DNA of 64,000 bases, taken from positions 25,952,001 to 26,016,000 of the forward strand of contig NC_135064.1 of NCBI RefSeq assembly GCF_051401765.1, given 5' to 3'. The notes beneath the pieces are model-generated. The model was not told where the DNA came from. It worked only from the letters and a program-made list of their open reading frames with translations, and did not search any database. Shown here in pieces: positions 49,001-61,000 of the stretch. How positions within the stretch are numbered: position 1 is the first letter of the stretch; each line of letters begins with the position of its first letter. Position numbers and translations under genes: made by a program. This stretch comes from Calliopsis andreniformis (lineage: Eukaryota > Arthropoda > Insecta > Hymenoptera > Andrenidae).

Positions 49001-52000
49001 AGTGCAGAATCATCTTTTCTAATTTTTAAAAAAATCTTGTTATTAGAAACAGAGGGGGTACTTAGGTGGCCAGCTTCAGTTTGGACACCCTGTATTGCAT
49101 GAAATCATTTTTTAGTGAATTTCTGTAAATATGTCAGTCAGTATTTTTTATAAATGATAAAGTGGTAATTTTTTTTATATCAGTTAGTACCTTTCCTAGA
49201 AAACCATGAATTCTTTCTATCAATATTGAGTTAGTGATGCAAACAGTTGTAACGAAGAAAATTTCAGATAGTGTACTGTTCCATTTATACGTTCCCTTTT
49301 AGTCTATTCCCGTCGATCGTTATTCAATTTTCGCCCGATTTAAGCGCACTGACGAATTCCACGAATAGTACCTGCTCCGTCAGTGCTTGTGGAAAAAATC
49401 GATAGTCTAATCGTGGTTATCGTGCACCACGAGCCTCCGTCAGACTGTCTTTGCTTAATTTATCAGTTGCAAAATTAGTCGCCGACGGGTCCTTTACCTT
49501 TGACCCATGGAAATTTTGCAGTGATCGTTGTCGCTGTCAAGCGATGCCGTATTGGCACCTGTCATCTATCTTCCCCGATGAAAAATGTAAGATGAATACA
49601 TACATAGATATCAGCGATGAAAAGTCCAGTAATTGAGTCAAGTATAGTGTCTGCGACGTAGAAAATTATTAAAAAATTAGAGACCCATCGTGTTAATGAA
49701 CTGGGAGTTCTTTAGCTATTCTTTGATTTCCATTGGCGGAGATTTTCAAGAATGAGGGAAAGAAGACTTTTATCGAAAGCTGTGTTAATTATAAAATCAT
49801 AAAATATTTAATTGCAATTGAAGTGTTACAAAAAAAATATTTGTAACATATCCTAATGGAATCTAAGTTTCAACTGCGACATCGTTTAACTTTCCCTACA
49901 CGTAGCAAAAGTTCTACCAATCGGGATAAAATATGTAGGCCCCTTCTGGAAGGAGACGCGTAACTTTTTTAAAGACTGTCAGAACAACTAAAGGAAACTC
50001 AATTTCTTAGTACGAACCTGTAGACAGACGATTCGCCGCCGATTGTAACTCCGTTTTTTTCGTTCCAAGAAGATTGCCGTAGCCAGAGAGTAGCTCGAGG
50101 TACGACGTCGGAGTAACGTAATTGTGGCGATTCAACTCCTGCGAGGTAAAATTTTATATTAGATACGGTGCTGGAAAAATCCTTTGATGCTCAGCATACA
50201 TTGTAAAATATACCAGAAATAGTACAAAACTACTTTAGAAGACTTCTACGATATATGTATATTAGTAATTTATTTCTGTTTCATTAAAAAGTCGTGTCTG
50301 AGAGAATAAGTGAAAATATATAAACAAGAGCTCTAACTTAACAATTCAATTTAACGTATTTTTCACAAGAAGTTAGTGATTCACTTATTAAATTGGCGCC
50401 TTTACAGCTCCATTTCAATGAAATTCGATGCAAATTACCTACTCGTATCTTGTCATTATATTCAATATCGTTTCACCCATGTTTTCTTAACGAAATTATG
50501 AACGAGCTAATTGTGCTCATATAAAGATGCATTAACAGCAAATATTAAATATCTTCACAGAATTGTTCACATGGCCGATTCCTCACCAAAGTTACAAAAT
50601 TCAAATTTGAACTATAACTCATGGAGTTAGGTGGGCTGATGAAATTCCACCTCGTTAATGATAAAACTTTTGTACACTTGTCGAGTCGGAGAATTATGAA
50701 CATAAATATTTGTATTGTTCTAGTAAATTTAAGTTGTCACACAAATGAAGTAATCCTCTTTCATCGTTATGAATAGCTTCAATAGCAGTCAAAAAAGAAA
50801 GGAAAAAAGCTTCAATAGCCTTTGTGCGGCTCTGTTCGACTTTGCCTCGTAGCTTCTGACATGGAAACGTTTCCAGGCTGTCAACGATGGAAACTTCTCT
50901 CAAAACGATAACGATTACTTCGCAGGAAGTCAATAAAGGGGAACTCGCTGTCGCGTCCCTTCTATGTCACAGTTTACGCTCTCACATAAATGAATTTTCC
51001 ATTGTGTTTAAAGGCTATTATCTAAGTCCTTAAGGGTAGAGCCACATATAAACGGAAATAGTTTCCGACGTTTCGTCAACATTGCAGCCAGCTTCGTTAA
51101 GAACAGCAACTGACATTGGTGTACCTTTGACGATGTTATGTGTTTAACACTATGTCTATCACGTCACCAATGTAGATGACAAGATTTACACGGTTGTGAA
51201 TAACAGTGACTTACACAATTATAAATTATATGTAGTAATAGGAAAAATTTCATTTTCAGTGACAGTTACTAAAAGGAGGAAAGCATTTTAAAATAAACAT
51301 GAAGATTAATTAAAAACAACTTTTTTAAAGTTGGAATCACTGCCAAAGTGATGAATTATGGATAGAAGTTTTAGCGAATTTGTCGTGGTAGTCAATGTGT
51401 TAAGGAGATCCTCTCGTGTTACGGATTACTGATCACAAATCTTTTTTAATTAATTAGCTGGGAAACTAAAAAGCTGAAGGAGGGAGTTTCAGATTGAGTT
51501 TCAGTTGCAATTAGTGTCCCTGTTAAAGTTGTCTTACATTTAAGTACAAGTCGCTCGCTTCTATTACGCTGGAGTGCATGTACTGGCACATTCTAACGAT
51601 AGATCGTAGGATGTCCTCGGTAATGGACTCGTCCTGGATGTCCGTCAGGAATCCCATTGCTACACTCTACCAAGAAATAGAAATTATTGTTAAAAAAATA
51701 GAAGTTATTGCATCTCGCGACAAGAATATAGCACATTTAATAAATTCAGTTCTTTTACAATTTGTACGTACTAAATTTTTACAAGAAATAATTTTTAATG
51801 TTTTCTGCTGTCTGTCCTGCTTAACAAAACTACCATCATACATTTTGCAGGCAATTTATATGGTAATTATTTTTAATATATCTTGTACAATTTTTTGTCC
51901 ATTTTTGCATTCTAGAATACTTTGAAGTCCCTAGCGATTTTAAATTGCCTTCTTTTTTCATAAACGCGTCTAACTAATTATGTTCAAAAATTATTTTAAC

Positions 52001-55000
52001 CAGCTGAAAAAGGTTGAATTGGGATAGACCAGATAGTCTTTTCTGTCATTTCCATGTAACAGGATTAAATTTTGGTTTGCAACATTTTGAGGTTTGGTTT
52101 CAAAGAAACGTTCTATATAACTTTCACATTTCACATGTAATCCAGGCATGCATGTTTCTTTTTTAGACTTTGGGACTGTATCGCGTTACAAACCTGAAGC
52201 GCGGCTTCTGGCCATGGACAAAACCAATCGATCGTGCAACAATTCACCAAAGCGGGAAACTGTCTGATGCGTGCTCGGAAAACCTCCCCGATTGGACTGT
52301 GGACATAGAGAAAGGTTGCGTGATGAAATTGGGTCGGACCTACGCAGGAAGAGGTCCGCTAGATTGTTTAGTATAGATTAAAAGAATTTAGGACTGTTCA
52401 CGTAATTCAATTAATTACGCTAGCCGTCTGTCCAATGACGGTCTGAGTTCCCTTAAGGTCTTTGATGGATTTTTGTCCTGGGCGATACGTTAATGGACTA
52501 AAAAGAATGGATTACATGTATAATAAAAATTTCATTTAAATCTCAGCCCTTAATAATGCAATAGCAACGTAGTGAAATGGCTATTTTTGGAGAACTTAAA
52601 ATAGGTGAAGTAGAATTTAGGTATATTGTACGTGTACAGTAAAAGGAAAGGACTGTTCAGGGTAATATACTTTTCGTATTCTTGAAAGATCTGAATGTAT
52701 GGAAATTTTTAAATTAAGAATTTTCAAATTTTCAAATTTTCAATTTTTCAATTTTTCAAATTTTCAAATTTTCAAATTTTCAAATATTCAAATTTTCAGA
52801 TTTTCTAATTTTTCAAAATTACTTATTAACGGAAGGAAAACTTCAATTCCTCCCCTTCCCTTATTTCTTACTTACTGGTTTCCTAAAGAATCTCTTCAAA
52901 ATTGAAACGTTCAAGGAAGTTATATGTACATTCTCAATATTATAACATGTTTGACCTACTCCTACACACCACATTGCTTTCAGTTATATATTTGATAGAT
53001 ACCTTGTCACACGCGTGCAACTGTTCCAGAAATACATACTTTGTGTTCTATTATAGACACATTGTTAGTAACAAACGCGACAACTGACTCTACGAGCTTT
53101 TTCTAGTCTTCCAGTCCAGCGATCGGTAGAATCTGAGTTAGAACACAAGGTATGTATTTTCTGATCAACTGTATGTATTTAACGACCCCGATCATTGGTA
53201 CATTATTAGACATCGTTAGTTCGATATTATCCTGTTTCCCCCAATTCGCTCGGAATTGCGAGGAATTGGCAGACTAATATGAGACTAGGAAGGAAGTAAG
53301 GAAACACGATAGGGTACCTCATAGTGATGACCACATGTAAATTGTTACGGACCGTCTTCACGTAGGCGGTGAAAAGGTTGCTCCTATTGATCTGGAGGCC
53401 TGCCTCCTGCACTGCTCCACGCATCGAGTGAAATATTCTTTCCATTTCGTCTACGTGATAAATGTTCGGCACGTCACCGTTATTCAAAACGCTGTTTAAG
53501 TCCTCTAGCATCGAGTCGTTTTTAATCTATGAAAGAACACGTAACTCTTTGGTTGTGGAATATTAGAGATAGCATCGGTTTTCTGGCGTCGGAGTTGTCT
53601 TTGAAGAATAGATGGGGATGAGATTACTCGACACAAGCATCTCGATTTACGCTTGCGTTTAAAGGCGAATGATAACAAATTCGACGAAAATTACGTGCTT
53701 CTACGAAATGTTATTTGATTTACTGATATTTTCTAAAGAAGATAAGTTCTTAGAAACTGACTAGATTATTCTGTATGCAGTTGTAAGTCCCTAGAATGTA
53801 ACGTCTTTGATCGTTTGAGAGAGAAATACTAGATGGATATTATTGAATATGATGGGTTCACTAGCTGAATTGGCAGCTCGTAACTGAGTTGCTGTTTCTC
53901 GATTGTTTTTACAGAAGTTTCAGAATTTATCAAAATAATTTAGTTGTTCATTTCTAAGCATTTTCCATCCAAACTCTCAGTCAACAATTATATAAAAAAA
54001 TTACTGAAATCATATTTATTTTAGTGTTTCTCTTTCCTATCCTTTTTTATCTTACAGATATTTTTTCACCTTTTTTGAAACATTCTGTATACAAATCGCG
54101 AAAGGCTGTTCCCTAATCTACCTTTGTTTACCACAGAGCCACGCAGCTTCCAATTCATATTACCGTCGTTTGTATAAAATGGCATTAACCGTAAATCGAG
54201 GTGACAATTTCAAGTGTCTCACCCTGTATACAATTTCACGTGTCTGTAGCGAGCAGAAAGCAGAGACCGAGAAGGGTGGAGAAAAAGGATTCAAGGCTAA
54301 GAATATCTTTGCCCCCTAGTGTGGGTGTATCGAGGGCGTCAGGAATGCTGAAACAGGAAGTGTGCGATTCTGGACGATGTTTTGAACCATTGTCCCTTAT
54401 CGTTTGACGGCTTCCTTTTTACTCTAACATCTACCAAGAAGACGGAAGGGATGATCGATGGTGACAGGAGGTTTCGATTATCCTCAAAATTGAAAATGTT
54501 TTATCTCTACTACTAATTGTATTTTATTGTTCCCTCTTCCCTATAAAAGTGAATAAAACAGCGAAAAAAAAAGAAATTTCTTCAAACGATTCAGCAAATA
54601 TTTTAGGTTCCAAGCTGACGAAGACTAGTTTCACTGTTTATGTAGTTTTCCCTGTGACAATGATTCAGAATTTCAGAACAATGTACTAATGTACACTTGT
54701 AGGAGTTGTATCTACGCAACTGAATTGCATTTTACTTGGTAGCTAGTCCAGTAACCTAGTTACATGTAACGCCTCTCTGAATGGCACGCAATTGGCGGAA
54801 AATTGGACATGGAAATTCAACGATACCTGAGTGTCCGAGAATAGAAATACCAGGGATTGGTTCTGCACGCCCGCCTTCATCATTGAGTTTTTAATATCAT
54901 CGCGCCAGTCGTTGGCAGTGTAGGCTCCACTTAACTCTATTTGGAAACAGGCGTAGTCTTGCATGTGCGCTGCCAATCTTGTTAAACTCTGGCGACCTAG

Positions 55001-58000
55001 ATAGTGGCAGACAAAAAAGTGAATAATTTTAAGTAGTTTAATTATTTAGTTGATTTTTTGATTAGAGAAATTGGTGGAGTATTTTTTCGTGATGGATTTG
55101 CTGGTGATAAAATGCAAATGAACTGTCATGGCATATATTGACCATAGAATCATTTTTTACTTCGTACTCTAAGGAGATTTTTGAGCATTACCACTATTAT
55201 TATCAGAATTGAGTACTACCACTGCTACTACAAATATCACTGCTATTATTACAACCACTACTACTACCACGGCTGCTATCACAAGCTACACAATCCTGTT
55301 GCATTTTTTATGGTATAGGTATGGATTCCATTATTTTAGATCCTTTTTCTGACCACTAGAATCTGTTATGATATCAAAAATTGAAAAGTTTGTCAAGACT
55401 TGTTTTTATCACGAATCCCCCAGTGGTTACTGTTACATAAAGACTGATGAAATTACTCGTCATAAAAACCACCGTTTAGTATCAACAGTTTTCGAGGACT
55501 GCAATTTAGTTACTGTTCCATTAATCAAATTGAAAGCTCTCGTAGATTGATTTTTAAACATGTCGAGGGAAAAAAGATACAGAAAGCTCAGCTGTCATCA
55601 GGATAATATTTCTCTTGCTTCACCTGATCCTCCCATCCCCAGCAGCAGGGCATTTCCGCGGGGTTGCCTGAGGATACGATTGATCCGGCAGACATGATCA
55701 ATGGCGTCCTGGAACAGCACCAACTTCACAGGAGTCGTTGTCGAGGCGTTGTAATCTTCCAAAAATTCGTCGAGCACGTGTTCCATCTAGAAAAATATCA
55801 GCAGCTCGTAAAATAAGTATTACGACTGTTTGGAGAGTGAATTTTCCTACAGCCCCAAGGGTTTCTTTAAAATTGTTTCCAGTTCAGCAGAGAGGAAACG
55901 GTTGCTTCTTCTGAGTTTAAGGTCGTAAAGAGTTCGCTAAGATACAAAATATCGCCTTACAAAAAGTAATACAAAAGGTAAACATGAATATAACTACGGC
56001 TAGGACAATGCAGGAGAAATAGAGACGAACCTTCTTCATATCAGTTATCTGTTCGTATTCCTTGCTCGTACCACAAAAATCACCATAAAAAAGTACTCCA
56101 TCGCCGATCACTTCTTCAGGATTGCATTCGAACTTTTCCAGAATGAAACGTCGCAGCAAGTCGTCGAACCACTTCCGGTCGGTGTCGTTAATCAGACGAT
56201 CGCTGAACACTCTCACATTCTCGTGGTACCAAAGGAGTAACAGTTTATCGCGAAGCTGGTAGCAGAAGGTGGATGGTTCGGTTTTTGCAAGTCAAGCAGT
56301 TTTTTAAATTTAATCCTCCACACCAGGAGCAAATTAAAATGGATCTATGTTTGCCTGGACAAACCTCGACTTTGTTTGGGTTCATCATCAACATCCCCTG
56401 GAACACTTTGCTGAGGTCACGAAGATTGAAAGTGTAGTGGGATTTGTGAGGCGTCGGCAGTAGTTCGTTACATATTATGGTGAACAATGCAAGTGTTGTA
56501 GTAACGAAAAGGTCCAGCATGTGTCCAAAGTTCGTCACTGATAGCCAGGAGTTCAAAATTGTGCCAAAAATGTGTTTCTGAATTCAAATAAAGTTTCATA
56601 AATTGAAAACCAAAAAAAAAGTAAAGATATATAAGAAGAGAATTAAAATTTAAATATTTGAATATTTGAATATTTGAAAATTTGAAAATTTGAAAATTTG
56701 AAAATTTAAAAATTTGAAAATTTGAAAATTTGAAATTTAAAAGTGTTGATGAAATAGCATAACATATAATTGTTCATATACCAAGAGTTAAGCTGCTTTA
56801 AATGATGTTTAAAATCTTTCCCTCAACATACTTATTGACACATCTACTCAATTCCAATCGCCCACGTAACAGCAATTACTAGCAGGCTCTCATTGAATGT
56901 TATATTTATACTAAATACAAAGCAGTCGTCGTGTCAAAGGCCATTCTACAGATTCGAGCAAATCAAAATATCGAGTTTCAATAAAGCGTACTAAATTACA
57001 AGTAATCACAAATCTTTTTGAGACTCTTTCTCTCTCTGCGTGGGTGGGTACGAACTTGTGCCTGGGAATAACTCACAATCAGATGAGACTGATAGACTAT
57101 AAACCACTGTTACCCTAAAGTTACGTTGGAGTGCCCATTTAGTTGTTCGACGAAGACTTACGTAGCTGAGGAAGAAGATGAAACGAACTGAGGCTATGCA
57201 TTTGGGAAAAAGCTTTTCGAGAAGCAGCTGCGAAGTGAAACTAGATCCGAGGGGTGTGAATTGCGGAAACAAGCAGGAGAACTTTCGAGCAATGTGTTAT
57301 TGCGGCACAGTATATTCGCCTTGTCACTCCTTTAGCACGGACCTTCAAGTCTGTCTCCAAAGAACGATATCTTCTTTAAAGAAGTCTCAACACAGGAGTT
57401 TTGGGGTTAACTGAATTTTCACGCTGGACAGTTCAAGTTAGCTGAACTGTCCTATGATTGATAACATAGTAGACACTTATTAGATACTACGTTTCAGTGA
57501 ACTGTATAGTGTAACGGAGATTTTGTCTTGCTCCAAATTTTCTTTTTAGTGAAATACTTGGTGCGAGATTCTATCGAGTTTCCTGATAATAGTTGAGCAG
57601 CAGAATAATTTTCTGTTTTCTGTTTTATTGCTTCTTTGATTTGGATAAGGATTATATTAGAAAGTATTGTAAAATTAGAGGTAAATTCAGCAGGAAGCTG
57701 AAGAGGACCATGTCACATAGACATCAGTTTAACAATAATTATGAAACACTTTTTGTATTCCTGAGTATATAAATAGTATTTGGATTTTACAACTGGAACC
57801 TTCTGTTACGCGTTAGAACAACCTTTTCGCTATTACCTTCACGTTTAATGAAACCTATCCTTTTCCTTTTACGAGTTTCGCTATCTAGTTTTTGCACTCG
57901 TGCACCGTTGCTATTGCTACTCGAGCCATCTTCTAGCTCACCTTTTCATTAACAGTGGAGTAAATGTTCATAGTCGACAGATGGTCGAAAATGCGCATAC

Positions 58001-61000
58001 GTGAAAATCTCTTTCACGCATTCCCATCCAAGGGCGAACATGTCCACGTGGATCTATGTGACGTTGAAACATTCCGTAATTTTAATTCCTTCGCGAGTAG
58101 GGAAAAATTCTTTCGGTACGATAAGCATATAGGGCGTCGATAAAATAATTGATGAATTTCTGTGACATACATGTAGCAGCTTATTTCAAATCAGGAATCG
58201 AAATTCAAACTTAATTTCATACTTTGAATTTTATTTTAAATCTAGACGAATGTGATTCAGCTTTGCAAAATGACTAGTTTTTTAAAAGTATTTCGTCTAT
58301 ATCAAATAGTAATTTATTTTTTAACCTCCCATATTCCTCCTTGTGCTTGATACATAAAACGGCACAAGTAATATTCTTAAAAAATTTGAATTTATAAACC
58401 AATTAAAGTCTACGAAACAGAATTTATATTTCGAACAGTAGAAAGTGGAATTAAAGGAACATTTCTCTTAAAAAACGTGAATACAAGAAAACGTGATTCC
58501 ACAATATAAAATTCAGATTTAAAACTTCAGGCGTTAATATCTGGAAAATGAAAATGTATGACTTACGACGCTTTGCTTTACGACCACAGATATTGCTTTT
58601 AATATTCTATGCCTATCTTTCATCACCGCCAGACAACTCATTTCTTTCTATTAGACTAATAAAAGATAATTGATCGTGTCTCACAGTATTTCGAGGTCAG
58701 GCGATAAACACAGTAAAAATTCCAAACTAAATGGTGAGAAAGTTCACGGATAACTTGATGGGACACCGTGTACATCAATGAACCATAACACACGTTACAC
58801 ACATCTGACACGAACACGATTTTCCATGGCTCAGCATCGCTCGTCCTTTGCCCGACCTTGCCTAGTCCCTTTAAAGCGCGCATGGAAAAAGAGATTCCTG
58901 GTGCGGTCTGTCGGTATACGGAGCTAGTTATGGCGGCTCATTATTGGCCGAGCAGGTGATTAAGATAAATTATGGCCAGCACCAGGTACGATTTACGAGA
59001 CCTAATTGCACCGAGCACAGAGGGAGTGAGGACAAACAGAGGCCGCCGCTGCTTCGTCTCTTTCACGAGCTCCAATTATTCCTCGTGGGCGTGGATTGAC
59101 GACCCGATGGAATAAAACTGGATGAACGCGAAAGGAAACACGCGTGACCCGTTGGAACTTGCCAGAGTCATTCGGCTGAGCGTCGAAAAATGACAGCCAC
59201 CTCGGCTTTCCTTCGTTTTCCAATTCCAGTCAAGCCTGATACTCTTTAGACCTGAAGTCTCTAACTTCCCTTGGGGTCACGGTATTTCGTGTTGCTGTGA
59301 AGCAAAACGAAATGATCATGGGAGATCTCAAATCTCTACTAAATTATATCATGTTTTCAAAAAATCTAAGTTGAGACCTTAATTGAGATCTAGAAAGGGC
59401 ATTAAAGGTATTTTTTTTACATAGAAACAAGGGTTTGAGAAGACACAACTTCATGAGGCAGTATTGAAGTTGGACACCTTAAACGTCAGTGTTCCGAAAA
59501 TAAAAATTTGTGATTTAGATTGGCTTGCTTTACAGATACAGATTTATGATTGCAATTACTTATATAGAAAATTTTAGAACAGATTTTGGGCACTTTCAAT
59601 AAAGTTATTTATTTTTTATGAACGAAAGAAGGTGATTTAAGCTTCACTGTAACAAGTACTTAAAAATACTAAAAGCTCATTTGAAAGTGTTTCTTATGCA
59701 AATCTGGATGTATCATATAACTTGGCAATTATGAAGCGCAGATGGCGTCTTATTGTTATACATATAAAGGTTGGGAAACTCTGCTTTAGACGCACGTAGA
59801 TGTAACAGATTCGTAAAGTAGTACGTCTGATATTTGAACCAGCGAGTCGAGCTGCGTGACGTAGGTACCTACTATCGAAGATCAAAGATCGTGACGAAAT
59901 TTCGTGAATTTGTTGCGATGCAGTGACAGGTGTATTTATAGCAAACATTAGTGTATGCATAGAAAAGTGCTTGGACAGGTTTCCGATAAAGCAACAATGT
60001 GGGTTGCTGGAAGTGGATCTAACTGAGAATCGAATACTGATCTAGATCCAACTCATTCGTAGTACTGACACGTATTCTAAACCTTATCCCACTTCTGTTG
60101 GATCTGACATAGTAGACCAAATACAATCTAACTTGAGTGAATTTAATTCAAATCAGACATATCAGCATCTAAACTAGATCACATCTTTTTCCTACTGAAG
60201 ACACTGAGATGCAATTGCTGCAAACATATCTACTAGACTAGAGACAGTTAGTATACAAGATCTCTAATTCTCGTATCGTGGTATGTACCACTTTAGACCA
60301 GGGTTTTTCAATCTTTTTTGGCTTGTGGTTCTCTTCCCAACATCGACCATTTCTATGGTCTTATTAAGTTCCCTCTTTAACATCAAAGGAATTTAAAAAG
60401 AAAAAGCATCACAGTGTAGGCTTAACGTAATTGGTCTATCGTGCCCTAAAAACATGAAAATTAACTTATAATTCCTTCTGAGGAAAGAGGAATTAAAAAT
60501 GAATGCTGCCTTGAGGAGGCTGTCAGCGAAACAGACTCAATTTTATCTCAATTTCCCAACCTCGGAAGGAAGCGGGAAATACTGGCACATCGTAAAAAAA
60601 TAATAAACTTCGCCAGGAGGAATATTCCCGTTTTATTGTCTGCCTTGCTGCGAAATTTATCCGAACACAACGACTCCTCCTCCTTCAGCCAGGCAAAAAG
60701 TGGCGGCTGTAAACGCCGAAGACAGGGCGGAATGGAGGAGGTTCACGAAAATCGTGGAAGTCAATTTTAGATGGTAAAGACGGGAGGAGGGAATTCGAAG
60801 TGGCGAACTTCTGCAGAGAGTTTAAACCGTGATTGCTATGAGTGAAGGTTTGACGTGGCTTCCGAGACGAAGATGAATTATTCCGCGTCCTTTTTTTCTC
60901 CGCTGTCTTAATTACTTCCCGCTTTTTAATTGTCACTAACGAGCCGCTCGAAGCGCGAGTAGTTCGCTGGCCGAGGAATAGCTCAAGAATTACCTTCGCG

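Larger units (their letters stand above)
47649..50017 (-). other. Dnah3 intron with two adjacent MITEs
   Basis: A 2.4-kb intron inside the CC1 stalk coding region. The only recognised structures are the elements at 48789-48902 and 48904-49095. Confidence 0.65.
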
